Source: Croceitalea sp947503285 (GTDB taxonomy: Bacteria > Bacteroidota > Bacteroidia > Flavobacteriales > Flavobacteriaceae). Taken from it: a stretch of 64,000 bases of DNA. Below the pieces are notes generated by a model. That model was not told the DNA's origin. It saw nothing but the letters and a program-made list of their open reading frames with translations, and did no database searches. Of this stretch, positions 53,595 to 62,573 are shown piece by piece. Location: contig NZ_BTGQ01000006.1 of the NCBI RefSeq assembly GCF_036985505.1, forward strand, positions 1-64,000, in the 5' to 3' direction. The position numbers and the translations under genes are program-made. Each line of letters begins with the position of its first letter. Within the stretch, counting starts at the first letter, position 1.

Positions 53595-54269
53595 ATGGAA
53601 ACAAAAATAATTTCATGTACGGGGGAAAAGGGCGGTTGTGGCAAGACGACCCTGAATATCATCTTGGCCACCAACCTGTTCCACCTGTACGGGAAGAAAG
53701 TGGTATTAATCGACATGGACAATCCCCAGTACTCTGTGTACAAAAAGAGGAACCGAGATCTTGGACAGGTAGGTTCGACCGAAATGCCGATGTTTCCTGT
53801 GGAGCGGGCAACGGTCCAGACCTTGGAACCGTTGATCAAAAAATATTATGGTACTGTGGATTTTATCATCGTCGATTTCCCCGGAAACCTTAACGAGGAA
53901 ATGGTAAGGGGGCTGCTGTATGTCGAACATATCTTCATTCCCTTTTTCCTTGACGAACTGGAAATCGACAGTACAGCGGTGTTCTACAAAACACTGCAAC
54001 GTAACTATCTATGGAACGAAAATCGGGTACTGCGGTCCGTCAACCTGTTCTTCAACCGCTACGAGCTGGTCAAGGTCAATAAGTTCAATGCGGTAAGGAA
54101 AACCTTGGCGAAAGCGGGGATGCCCATGATGGAACAGGTCGTCATGGAACGGACCGTATATAGGGAGCGATACCGGAATACCCTAATTCCTATTCCCGCA
54201 ACAAAAGAGAACGGGAAACTGGGGCTAAAACGATTTATGGAAGAGGTCATGAAAATTTCAAAAAATTAA
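53595..54269 (+). CDS. ParA-family ATPase (TraA-like)
   Basis: A 224-aa deviant Walker A ATPase. KIISCTGEKGGCGKTTLNII gives the K-G-G-x-G-K-T-T motif. Further motifs are VVLIDMDNPQYSVYKKR (A' motif, with D-M-D-N where D-L-D-P is usual) and VDFIIVDFPGN (Walker B). ATG 53595 is chosen because the upstream in-frame extension to 53517 crosses the 30-bp palindrome. In Bacteroidota elements TraA is a ParA homologue at the head of the tra operon, so it may serve partition, regulation or transfer. Followed after 2 bp by a small partner gene. Confidence 0.88.
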   Translation: METKIISCTGEKGGCGKTTLNIILATNLFHLYGKKVVLIDMDNPQYSVYKKRNRDLGQVGSTEMPMFPVERATVQTLEPLIKKYYGTVDFIIVDFPGNLNEEMVRGLLYVEHIFIPFFLDELEIDSTAVFYKTLQRNYLWNENRVLRSVNLFFNRYELVKVNKFNAVRKTLAKAGMPMMEQVVMERTVYRERYRNTLIPIPATKENGKLGLKRFMEEVMKISKN

Positions 54270-54271
54270 AA

Positions 54272-54736
54272 ATGGGCAAAAAAGTAAATGTTAAGGACTT
54301 GCTGGAATCTGCCATCTTGGATAATACGGACACGAAGGAACAGGTCCAGGGACTTAGGGAACAACGGCACGGCACGGTCGGAAAAGTTGGAAAAAGTCCG
54401 GTCCGGAAAAACGAAAGAAACGATGATTACGTTAAAGATGGTAACACGCATAGGGCCACGGGACGTACATTTCCGTTGGTAAAGTTAAGCCGTAGGGAAC
54501 AAAAGAAGGTAACGGATTTCGAGACGTTGCTGGAGCAAGACAATTATACCGACAAAAAGGAGCAATTTATCTTTAGGTTGAGCAAGACCTGTTTCGAGGA
54601 CTATGAGCGACTCGCCAGCGCATGCAGCTACAAGTTGGAAAAAAAGGTCTCGCGCAACGATATTATGCGAAAGGCCTTGGAGCTTTACCACCAAGAAAAC
54701 GTTCGGGAACTTCAACGAATTATCGACAAGATTTGA
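54272..54736 (+). CDS. ParA partner / TraB-C-like DNA-binding protein (DUF3408-like)
   Basis: A 154-aa basic protein. The N-terminal half is disordered. The C-terminal half (about 90-150: EQFIFRLSKTCFEDYERLAS, SRNDIMRKALELYHQEN) looks like a ribbon-helix-helix domain as in DUF3408/TraB-C proteins. It would pair with ParA and bind the palindromes upstream; that is inference. There is no ParB box. Its stop overlaps the TTG start of the next gene. Confidence 0.7.
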   Translation: MGKKVNVKDLLESAILDNTDTKEQVQGLREQRHGTVGKVGKSPVRKNERNDDYVKDGNTHRATGRTFPLVKLSRREQKKVTDFETLLEQDNYTDKKEQFIFRLSKTCFEDYERLASACSYKLEKKVSRNDIMRKALELYHQENVRELQRIIDKI

Positions 54737-55089
54737 ATTGGCGGTGGGAACATATCGTTTATGCCATCATCGGTATCCTATGCCTGCTGTGGTACCTATG
54801 GGTCTTTGTCGTACTTAAAAAATCAAAAAACGAAAAAAATGTTCAGGAAAATTATTCATATATGCAAAAATCACATATATTTGTAAAAAACACATCTTCA
54901 AAGGATAAAGATATGGACCAGTTACTCAACCGTGTCGATGAGAATGAAACCAGCTCCGAGCTGTTGGATATTTTCAATGCGTCCGATAAAGATGTTCAGA
55001 ATGAATCCTTAATTCCAGAACATGAAAAATTCAAGATTATCAAAAACTCCGAGTCCCCTCCGGAACCGGAGCTGGACGACTCCGATTAA
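54733..55089 (+). CDS. single-TM conjugation protein, TraD-like by position
   Basis: The likely protein has 118 aa, starting at a TTG that overlaps the upstream stop (TTGA). It has one N-terminal TM helix (about 8-27, IVYAIIGILCLLWYLWVFVV) followed by a long charged, probably disordered cytosolic tail rich in Asp, Glu and Ser. A longer reading from 54622 would overlap the upstream gene by over 100 bp and is less likely. The position matches traD of other elements. Its last 68 nt overlap the traE-like gene in another frame. Confidence 0.6.
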   Translation: MNWRWEHIVYAIIGILCLLWYLWVFVVLKKSKNEKNVQENYSYMQKSHIFVKNTSSKDKDMDQLLNRVDENETSSELLDIFNASDKDVQNESLIPEHEKFKIIKNSESPPEPELDDSD

Positions 55090-55378
55090 CGTCTTCCTAA
55101 CACTATTCCTTATTGTTGCTTTCCATTCGGCCGGCTTTGCCCAGATCGATGAACTGGTCGATCAGGTCAACGAGGCGGAACAGGGTACGGCACAGATAGG
55201 GAACAGTATTTTCCGCATCATCAAGATTGCCGCAGGCGTACTTCTGGCCATCGCGGCACTGGCCTTTCTCATCATCAGGGAACAGAACCAGGATATGGCC
55301 CGAAAAGTGGGCAACGCCATTGTGGGGCTGGTCATTTTCTACGGCCTTATCGAAATCGGGGAAAACTTGGCCAACTGA
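55022..55378 (+). CDS. traE: conjugal transfer protein TraE (DUF4134-like)
   Basis: A 118-aa protein. A long basic N-terminus (MKNSRLSKTPSPLRNRSWTT) leads into a signal-type helix (about 22-38), then a short periplasmic part (QIDELVDQVNEAEQGTAQIG) and two TM helices (about 63-82 and 95-112). This is the layout of DUF4134/TraE proteins, small VirB2-like inner-membrane subunits. The start lies 68 nt inside the previous gene. TraF follows after 2 bp. Confidence 0.78.
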   Translation: MKNSRLSKTPSPLRNRSWTTPINVFLTLFLIVAFHSAGFAQIDELVDQVNEAEQGTAQIGNSIFRIIKIAAGVLLAIAALAFLIIREQNQDMARKVGNAIVGLVIFYGLIEIGENLAN

Positions 55379-55380
55379 TC

Positions 55381-55704
55381 ATGGAAAACAAGCTGGTCAA
55401 AATTCCAAAGGCCCTGCAAAAGGACGTTTCCTTCTTTGGGCTTCGTGCTAAATATGTGGACCAAGCCTTTAAGGGCTCGTTCCTGTCCCTGATGGTGGGA
55501 CTGTTCCTCAGTACGGTCATCCCTACCTTTCTTAGCCTTTTGCTTTCCTTCTGTACCGCGGCCCTCTATATCGCACTCATGCTTTTCTATTCAAAGGCTT
55601 ATGGGGAAAACGGTTTTATCAAGTCCCGAGCGGACAGAAAGGGGCCGGACACCATTAAGGGCCATGTCAATAAAAAAAAGTTGGTGCTATGGAAAAAAGA
55701 TTGA
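55381..55704 (+). CDS. traF: conjugal transfer protein TraF (DUF4133-like)
   Basis: A 107-aa protein with two TM helices (about 36-75, SFLSLMVGLFLSTVIPTFLS and a following hydrophobic run) after an amphipathic start (KIPKALQKDVSFFGLRAKY). The size, position and wording fit DUF4133/TraF, the VirB3-like partner of the TraG ATPase. It overlaps traG by 16 nt. Confidence 0.8.
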   Translation: MENKLVKIPKALQKDVSFFGLRAKYVDQAFKGSFLSLMVGLFLSTVIPTFLSLLLSFCTAALYIALMLFYSKAYGENGFIKSRADRKGPDTIKGHVNKKKLVLWKKD

Positions 55705-58292
55705 ATCTTCTGGATGCCTTTCCCATTTATGGTTATGAGGCACCGATCTTGGTATCAAAGGAACGAGGATGCCTGAGCATTCCGCTGCAATTGGAACTTC
55801 CCGAAATCTACACTTTGGACAGCAAGGATTATCTGAACCTGAACCGGATGGTCTCGGGTATCTTGGAAATCCTGGGCGAGAACTGTCTTTTGCACAAACA
55901 GGACCTGTTCTTCGGAGAAACCTATGCCATGGACCGACAGCGGTTGGAACGGGATTTTTTCGAGACCGAGGACGAACGCTATTTCAAGGACAGGCCTTTT
56001 TTGGAGCACCGGTGCTATCTGGCCATCCACAAAGTACCCAAAAACTATATCGGCCGAACGCCTATCGGGGCCAATTCCTTCTTAAAGAAAGAGCGCCGGT
56101 TCTACGGCCAAAAATATGTTCCCGAAGAATACCTCGACGGGGACACAATGGCGGATTTCGAGGCCAGGGTAGGTGCCGTCAACGACCTTATCAACGATTC
56201 GGGCCTGATGAGCTCAAAAATCCTTGATTCCGAGGGGCTTTTCGGACGATCGGGCTATTACGACTGTTATCTGGAAGCGGGCTACGGGGAAGGTACGGGC
56301 AGGGATATCGATTTTTCCGACTACGGGCTGCGGATCGGCGAAAAACAGGGACAGTACTTCACTTTGGAAAACCTGGACCAGTTCTCCAAGGAGGATATGG
56401 CCTTTCACGAATATTTTGGAAAATACAGTACAGGGAACAACCTCTTTCCTATAGGAAACCTGTTTTCCTTGGGGTTCAGGATTCCGCAGGAACATATTGT
56501 CAACCAATATATCTATATCCCCGAAAAGGAGAAGGCCATGGCCAAACTTCGGTCGAAGGCGAAACGACTTGACAAATATGCCCGGAACCGCAAGGGGGAC
56601 AAGAACAGCACCTACCGGGACCAAATCTATGAGTTCCAGCAGCATATCCTTAACGAGCATAAGGAACTGGTCTATTATCACTTGAACGTATTGGGCATTT
56701 CCAATTCCAAAAAGTCCTTTAGGTCGATGTGCAATTCCGTCCGGTCGGCCTTTCGGAAGCTGGGTATTCATGCCAAGGAAAATACCGTGGATCGGAAAAA
56801 CCTCTTTTTTGGGGGTATCCTTGGCAACGGCATCGGACTCAGCATGGAACTCTTCAGCCCCTTTTCCTCGGAGATGGCGGCCAGCCTTTGGTATTTTGAA
56901 GGGGGATATCGAAACAGGATGCACGGCCCCCACGGCCTGCGCATGGTCGATAGGGCCACGGGAAAACCTTTATTGGTAAGTCTCTACCGCGATCCCGAGG
57001 CAAAGGACTGGATCTTTAACCGGGGCATGCTCATCGCCTCCGGTTCCGGTGGCGGAAAGACCTTTTTTGCCAATGCCTACCTGTTCTCCGAATATCGCGA
57101 GGGAGCGGAAATCCTCATTCTTGAGAACGGGAATTCCTATGACAAGTTGCTGGACCATCTGGACGGGGTCGTCATAGAGAACGACGACAAAAATCCCTTT
57201 ACGTTCAACCCCTTTATGCTGGATCCGGGGGATATGGTAGAAAAAGACGGCCAAAAGATGCTTACCGAGCACAAGCTGACGCAGCTTATCGCATTGGTCT
57301 ATCTTCTATTGGGGCGAAAGGATACTACAACGGACGACGGTCATGACAGTGCCGTAATCCAGACCATTATCGAATTGTTGGTACAGGGATATTATAGGGA
57401 CCAGTTCCTTAAGGATAATCCCGATAACTCCTTCAATACTTTTTATGGGTATTCGGAAAGGCATTTGGAGCGGCTTATGGATTCCAAGGGCATACGAAAG
57501 GAAGTCTTCGACCCCAATCTGTTTTTACTGCTCTTGGGCAAATATGCCCACGATGGCCCCAGGGCATACCTGTTGAACAGTAGGGACAAAAGGATAGCCC
57601 AATTGGGTCGTGAAAGGTTGGTATACTTCAAACTCGAAAACCTGATCGAAAACGAACAGCTCTTTCCGATCCTGGCGTTCCTGATGATCGATGTGTTCGA
57701 CAAAAAACTGAAGGATCCCAAAAAACTTTCCCTAAACAAAATATTGGTCGTTGACGAGGCGTGGAACCTGTTCGACAATCCGATAATGGCCCACTACTTT
57801 GACGCCAAGTCCAGAATGGCCCGGAAATATGGGGGGCAGCCCATTTTTATCTCGCAAAAGGTAAGCGATTTCGTCAAATCCAAATACATCGGCAATACCA
57901 TTGTGGTCAACAGCCATATTAAGGTGTTGCTGGACCTCGGCGAATTCGGAAATTCCTTTGGGGAGATCCAACGGTTATTGGGCCTGAACGAGAAACAGAA
58001 GCAACTGATCCTATCCATCAACAAAGATTTGCCCATGGGCCGAAAGCTAAGGGAAATGGCCATTTGTTGGAAGGACCGGGTCAAGGTGTTCGGATTGGAG
58101 ACCTCGTTGCCCACCAAATGCCTGTTCGAGACCAATCCCAATGAAAAAGCAAAGATCAACCGTCTCCATGAAAAACATGGCCGTGATTGGGTAAGAACGG
58201 CCAACGCCTACAAACAGCTGCAGAACGAACTGGCGGAATCCGGTTCTGGGAATTTGAACGGCAGCGACATTAACCCTAAAAATAGAAAATGA
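55689..58292 (+). CDS. traG: conjugation ATPase TraG (VirB4-like)
   Basis: An 867-aa protein and the main energy source of the type IV secretion channel. The N-terminal 430 aa form the membrane-contact domain. Walker A is IASGSGGGKTFFAN (about 455) and Walker B is KILVVDEAWNLFDN (about 685), followed by the VirB4-type QKVSDFVKSKYIGNTIVVNS segment with SHIKVLLDL. Length is typical. It is located in the tra operon between traF and the traI-like gene and overlaps the latter by 4 nt. Confidence 0.93.
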   Translation: MEKRLNLLDAFPIYGYEAPILVSKERGCLSIPLQLELPEIYTLDSKDYLNLNRMVSGILEILGENCLLHKQDLFFGETYAMDRQRLERDFFETEDERYFKDRPFLEHRCYLAIHKVPKNYIGRTPIGANSFLKKERRFYGQKYVPEEYLDGDTMADFEARVGAVNDLINDSGLMSSKILDSEGLFGRSGYYDCYLEAGYGEGTGRDIDFSDYGLRIGEKQGQYFTLENLDQFSKEDMAFHEYFGKYSTGNNLFPIGNLFSLGFRIPQEHIVNQYIYIPEKEKAMAKLRSKAKRLDKYARNRKGDKNSTYRDQIYEFQQHILNEHKELVYYHLNVLGISNSKKSFRSMCNSVRSAFRKLGIHAKENTVDRKNLFFGGILGNGIGLSMELFSPFSSEMAASLWYFEGGYRNRMHGPHGLRMVDRATGKPLLVSLYRDPEAKDWIFNRGMLIASGSGGGKTFFANAYLFSEYREGAEILILENGNSYDKLLDHLDGVVIENDDKNPFTFNPFMLDPGDMVEKDGQKMLTEHKLTQLIALVYLLLGRKDTTTDDGHDSAVIQTIIELLVQGYYRDQFLKDNPDNSFNTFYGYSERHLERLMDSKGIRKEVFDPNLFLLLLGKYAHDGPRAYLLNSRDKRIAQLGRERLVYFKLENLIENEQLFPILAFLMIDVFDKKLKDPKKLSLNKILVVDEAWNLFDNPIMAHYFDAKSRMARKYGGQPIFISQKVSDFVKSKYIGNTIVVNSHIKVLLDLGEFGNSFGEIQRLLGLNEKQKQLILSINKDLPMGRKLREMAICWKDRVKVFGLETSLPTKCLFETNPNEKAKINRLHEKHGRDWVRTANAYKQLQNELAESGSGNLNGSDINPKNRK

Positions 58293-58921
58293 TGATATAC
58301 TTGAAACCAAGAATTGTTTACCTAAGAATTTTAATCGGGCTACTCCCTTATTTTGGGGCCGCCCAGATTCCCGTAACCGATGTAGCGGCGAATGCCCAAC
58401 TGGTCATCCTCAATCAAAATGTGGCCACGCTGAATTCGCAATTGGTCACCTTGAACTCGACCATGGGCAAGCTTTTGGCACAGATGGAACGGAACGTTAC
58501 CGCCAATTCCAGTGCCTCCAAAATCCTTAGCCAGGACCTTACGGCAAAAAGGACCCCCGCCAGTTATGTCATGGGAAGTCCAGAAATGACCGAACTCTAT
58601 GACCTGAAGGACAAGATCGTGGAAGCCTATAAGGGCACGCAGAAAAACCTGCGCTCCTTCGCCAATCTGGAAAAGGTGGAAAAGGAAAGGGCGACCGAAG
58701 CGTTGGCCGATGCCCTCGTGCAGGTTACTTCCTTGGTCTCCCAAGGATCGCATATCGCCTCGACGGGCGAGATTATTGAATCGGCCGATAGGCTCTCGGC
58801 ATTACGGTCGATCTTGGACAAAATGGACAGCGTGCTGGAAACCATCATAAAAGTCAACACCTCCCTTTTACAGAAAAACGAACACCGCAAAGCGGTCTAT
58901 TCATTGATCAAGACCAATTGA
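58289..58921 (+). CDS. conjugal transfer protein, TraI-like (DUF4141-like)
   Basis: A 210-aa exported protein: signal peptide (about 1-25, IVYLRILIGLLPYFGAAQIP), then a mostly helical, coiled region (LVILNQNVATLNSQLVTLNS) in the style of VirB5/TraI minor pilus subunits. It stands between traG and traJ where TraI is expected. The traH (DUF3876) gene that usually precedes it is missing. Assignment is mainly by context. Confidence 0.65.
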   Translation: MMIYLKPRIVYLRILIGLLPYFGAAQIPVTDVAANAQLVILNQNVATLNSQLVTLNSTMGKLLAQMERNVTANSSASKILSQDLTAKRTPASYVMGSPEMTELYDLKDKIVEAYKGTQKNLRSFANLEKVEKERATEALADALVQVTSLVSQGSHIASTGEIIESADRLSALRSILDKMDSVLETIIKVNTSLLQKNEHRKAVYSLIKTN

Positions 58922-59835
58922 TGTACGTTATGCAATCGGATACAGGTTTTAGGGTAACGGTCAACACGATATTCGACCAATATATCGATGATGCCTTTGC
59001 GAATTTAGGCCCTACCTTGGGCATTGGCTTCCAAATGGCAAAGATCGGGTTGGGCATTTTCGCCATCATGCATTTTGTGGGCAATGATCGCGCCGATGTG
59101 TTCAAGGCCCTAAAGTGGTTTCCCTTGATGTTCATCCTTTTCAACTACTCCGAGTTTGCACACGCCATCTTTGAATTTTATAACAACCTCGGCTCCTCAT
59201 TTGTCAGTACCCAAAAGAACTGGGATACCATCGGGCAAAAGGTGGCCTTGGCCCAAATCGATGTGGCAGCCAACAATGTGGTAGAATGGAACATGTTCAG
59301 CATGGATATCGATGGACTGCAATCCTTTGCCCTTACGGGTCTGGCAGGTTCCATAACGGCCTTCGCACATATTATCTCTACGCTGATTTTCGTGGGCATC
59401 AAGGCATTGGCCACCATTTACCTGTTCATCCTTATCATTTTCGGGCCGATCAATATCGGGCTTTCGTTCATTCCCGCCATTTCGGGCCTTTGGAAAGCAT
59501 GGTTGCAAAAGTTCATGAGCCTCTGTCTTTGGCTTCCCATGTTATATGTAGTGGATATGTTTATGGTCAATCTTGTCGATGCGCTCGTGGACCATTTGTT
59601 GCGTAACAGTGCCTACGACCTCGGATTGATTTTGAGTTCCTCCCTTCTGGTCTTGATGACCTCCTTCTTCTATATCAAGGCCCCTACACTGGCCAACTTT
59701 GTAGTGCAGGGACTTAACATATCGGGTGGGGGCATCGTCTCCAAGCCCAAGCACTATGGCAAAAAAGCAATACAAACGGTCATCGATGCAAAGAGCGGCG
59801 GGGCCACAAAAGCGGTTAGGACACTTACGCAATAA
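58921..59835 (+). CDS. traJ: conjugal transfer protein TraJ (VirB6-like)
   Basis: A 304-aa polytopic inner-membrane protein with about six TM helices; it has clear hydrophobic runs near residues 35-55, 62-78, 145-180, 200-225 and 235-260. It contains the family-like IIFGPINIGLSFIPAISGLW segment. The start ATG 58921 shares a base with the previous stop; a TTG one codon upstream and an ATG at 58930 are alternatives. It would form the channel base. Confidence 0.82.
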   Translation: MYVMQSDTGFRVTVNTIFDQYIDDAFANLGPTLGIGFQMAKIGLGIFAIMHFVGNDRADVFKALKWFPLMFILFNYSEFAHAIFEFYNNLGSSFVSTQKNWDTIGQKVALAQIDVAANNVVEWNMFSMDIDGLQSFALTGLAGSITAFAHIISTLIFVGIKALATIYLFILIIFGPINIGLSFIPAISGLWKAWLQKFMSLCLWLPMLYVVDMFMVNLVDALVDHLLRNSAYDLGLILSSSLLVLMTSFFYIKAPTLANFVVQGLNISGGGIVSKPKHYGKKAIQTVIDAKSGGATKAVRTLTQ

Positions 59836-59843
59836 TTAGGATT

Positions 59844-60470
59844 ATGAAAGGAAAATACGAGATATTCAATGATATCGCCCAAAGTAGAAGGCACAACAAC
59901 AGGCTCGTCTATAGCTGCCTGATCTTGATGATAGCGGTCTTCGCGATTGCCATCTATTTCGTGGTATCGGCCCATGAGCGTGCCAACAATAACGCCTATG
60001 TGCTGCACGGGGGGCAACGCCTCCCCATGGTACCGATCAGGGATGCCAAGGAAAACCTCGAAATTCTTTGCGAAGGTCACGTCCAAAACTTTCATGAACT
60101 GTTTTTCTCGTTGGAACCCGATCTGAACCTGATCAAAAGAAACATAGAGGAAAAAGCCTTGTTCATGGTCGATTGGTCAGGCAACCGTTTATATGCCCGT
60201 TTGGTCGAAAAAAAATACTTCCATGATGTGGTAATGCGTGACTATCACTACTTTGTGGAACTTGATTCGATTCAAATCGACTATGCAACCTATCCGTTTC
60301 CGTTTACTTTTTACGGCAAACAGGCCATAGAAAAAGGCAAATCCACAACGTATAGGAACTTGGTCACCAAGGGGCACCTGAAAAAAGCGGGCATTACCCC
60401 AAACAACCTGAACGGAATCAAGATTATCGACTTTGAGGTCGTGGACAATTCCGATCTCGAGCGTAGGTAA
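59844..60470 (+). CDS. traK: conjugal transfer protein TraK (VirB8-like)
   Basis: A 208-aa protein with one N-terminal TM helix (about 23-42, LVYSCLILMIAVFAIAIYFV) and a periplasmic VirB8/TraK-like domain. It contains KENLEILCEGHVQNFHELFF and YHYFVELDSIQIDYATYPFP, both typical of TraK. It links the inner-membrane complex to the outer-membrane one. TraM follows after a single base; the usual small traL gene is absent. Confidence 0.87.
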   Translation: MKGKYEIFNDIAQSRRHNNRLVYSCLILMIAVFAIAIYFVVSAHERANNNAYVLHGGQRLPMVPIRDAKENLEILCEGHVQNFHELFFSLEPDLNLIKRNIEEKALFMVDWSGNRLYARLVEKKYFHDVVMRDYHYFVELDSIQIDYATYPFPFTFYGKQAIEKGKSTTYRNLVTKGHLKKAGITPNNLNGIKIIDFEVVDNSDLERR

Positions 60471-60471
60471 C

Positions 60472-61503
60472 ATGAAATTCAGTGGCAACATAAAACGTTT
60501 GAAGCGATGGGTCGTAAGGCACAGAAATTTTGCTATGGCCCTACCTTTTATTCTGGTACTGACCAGTTTTTTTGTCATTGAGAACGTCAAGGATTTTCAA
60601 ATGGGGTTCGGCGACACTACCGATCCTACGAATGGCTTCAATCCAGAACTTCCCGGCAAGGTTCCGACCTTGGAATCCGAAGCTATCGCCGAGCCTTGGA
60701 AATTAAAGGACTCAACTGAAAAGAAAAAGGTAGGGAAATCTTCGTCCTTACCGGACATGACCCAAATGAATGATTCGCAAAACGATTCTCTCCAGAAGAT
60801 CTTGAAGCGATTGGAAGGACTCTCCCTGGATGCTAAACCACAGGAAACGGTGCAGGCCGAAATCCCCGATGGAAAGAAAACCGTGGAGAGGGAAAAGAAG
60901 AGCGCAATGACCGCTGAAGAGCAGAAGCAAAAATTCGTCGAGAACCGCTTGGCCTACCGTGAGATGCTGCTGGAGGGAAAAAAGAAAATAGTCGGGGAAT
61001 CCTTGAGAGGGAACCGCAGGCCCCAACAGGAACGGATGCCCGTTACCAAAAAGCCAATCTTCTTTAGGGCCACCGTATATGGCGACCAATTCATCTTGCC
61101 CAATGAGAACGTAAGGCTCCTACTCATGGAAGATATGGTCCTTAGCGAAAAACGATTTTCCAAAAATACCTTCATCTACGCTATGGCTTCCATACAGGGA
61201 AACAGGGTGTATTTGGATATAGACAATATCGAGCACCATCCGGTCGATATCTCCGTCAGGGACTTCAACGATGGCAGGGAAGGAATCTACAACAAAAGGG
61301 CCGGGGAACTCTGGAGGGAGTACAAGGCCGAAATGGGAGGCGATGCACTACGAGGGGCCACCGACGAAATTACCAGCGGCGCACCGGATGTTTTAAAAGG
61401 CATCGCCCAAGGGTTGGGGACTTTCCTTCGAAAAAAAAGGTTACGGGAAAAAGAAAAAATCCTATTGATGGATGATTATGAACTCTTATTGGCAACACAA
61501 TGA
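60472..61503 (+). CDS. traM: conjugal transfer protein TraM (VirB10-like)
   Basis: A 343-aa protein. One TM helix (about 20-37, FAMALPFILVLTSFFVIENV) is followed by a long flexible charged region (about 45-180) and a C-terminal beta domain (about 190-290: FFRATVYGDQFILPNENVRL, NTFIYAMASIQGNRVYLDID). This is the layout of Bacteroidota TraM, which spans the periplasm. ATG 60472 is chosen as it lies next to the traK stop; the longer reading from 60433 overlaps traK. Its stop overlaps traN by 4 nt. Confidence 0.85.
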   Translation: MKFSGNIKRLKRWVVRHRNFAMALPFILVLTSFFVIENVKDFQMGFGDTTDPTNGFNPELPGKVPTLESEAIAEPWKLKDSTEKKKVGKSSSLPDMTQMNDSQNDSLQKILKRLEGLSLDAKPQETVQAEIPDGKKTVEREKKSAMTAEEQKQKFVENRLAYREMLLEGKKKIVGESLRGNRRPQQERMPVTKKPIFFRATVYGDQFILPNENVRLLLMEDMVLSEKRFSKNTFIYAMASIQGNRVYLDIDNIEHHPVDISVRDFNDGREGIYNKRAGELWREYKAEMGGDALRGATDEITSGAPDVLKGIAQGLGTFLRKKRLREKEKILLMDDYELLLATQ

Positions 61504-62483
61504 AAATAAAAGCTGTACTTACAATAATTGGGCTATTGGGGTCTCTATCGGTTATGGCGAAAATGGACACCATTCCGGTTTCAAGGAACTATAAGACCAT
61601 TCTGGTACTGCCCGCCCCTTATGATTTTTCCATCAATGGGAAGGAGCTGAATTTTTTGGAGTCCTTCCCGACGAAAAATGCTTCCGCAACCTCAGAGCGT
61701 ATCGTTTTGCTTATCTATAACGATGTGGCGCCCGACACCTCCGATTTTACGAACTATACCATTTATACCCGTGACGGTCGTGCCTATGATTTTATCCTGC
61801 AACTTGTGGACATCCCCGCCAAGAAGCGATGGACCATAACCACCGATATGGTCGATAACCTCGAAGAGCTATCCCATAAAAAAAGTGCTACTGAATTGGA
61901 TGAATCCGACTTTGCCTCACATCCTGACATAAAGGACACTTTAGCAACTACCAAAACAGTTGGGGAAAAATTGGAGATTAAGCCCGAAAAGGAAATCGAT
62001 GGGGAACCCTTGCCGCTTACCAAGGAATTGTATGTCTTGGATAGAATGGAATATATACGGCGGAGATGTTATTACAACCAGTTCAACAAGGGCAAGATCA
62101 TCCGATATTTTTCCAAATACGATGATGTATTTCTCTGGCTGGAGAACGTGTACTATGAGAATAACGAAATATACCTACAGTTTCGCTTGGAGAACAAGGA
62201 ACATATAGACTATGATGTCAATTTTATAAAGTTCAGCATCGCCACCAACTACAAGAATAGTTCGAGCAATGTCAAGACGGAACACAAGCCCTTGTTCAGG
62301 TATAAAGTTCCCAAAAAGGTCGAGGGGAATTCCGAGAACTATTTTATGGTGGTCTTCGATAAGTTTACCCTTGACCGGAGAAAGTCCCTCGTAGTGGACC
62401 TAGATGAAGAAAAGGGCAATCGAAACCTATCCTTGGATATAGATCAACTTGTCATCAATAACCCATCAGGATTTAAATTATGA
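61500..62483 (+). CDS. traN: conjugal transfer protein TraN (DUF4138-like)
   Basis: A 327-aa exported protein with signal peptide MKIKAVLTIIGLLGSLSVMA. The N-terminal domain (PVSRNYKTILVLPAPYDFSI) and the C-terminal beta domain (about 185-325, VFLWLENVYYENNEIYLQF, FMVVFDKFTLDRRKSLVVDL) match TraN/DUF4138, a VirB9-like periplasmic and outer-membrane complex subunit. It overlaps traM (ATGA). A 90-bp gap precedes the next gene. Confidence 0.85.
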   Translation: MKIKAVLTIIGLLGSLSVMAKMDTIPVSRNYKTILVLPAPYDFSINGKELNFLESFPTKNASATSERIVLLIYNDVAPDTSDFTNYTIYTRDGRAYDFILQLVDIPAKKRWTITTDMVDNLEELSHKKSATELDESDFASHPDIKDTLATTKTVGEKLEIKPEKEIDGEPLPLTKELYVLDRMEYIRRRCYYNQFNKGKIIRYFSKYDDVFLWLENVYYENNEIYLQFRLENKEHIDYDVNFIKFSIATNYKNSSSNVKTEHKPLFRYKVPKKVEGNSENYFMVVFDKFTLDRRKSLVVDLDEEKGNRNLSLDIDQLVINNPSGFKL

Positions 62484-62573
62484 AAGGCCATAATGCGCAT
62501 TTATAAGATAATGACCAACTCCAACCGATAGAATAAAACGATTATCATCACTGGTTGGCTAAATTTTAAATAG

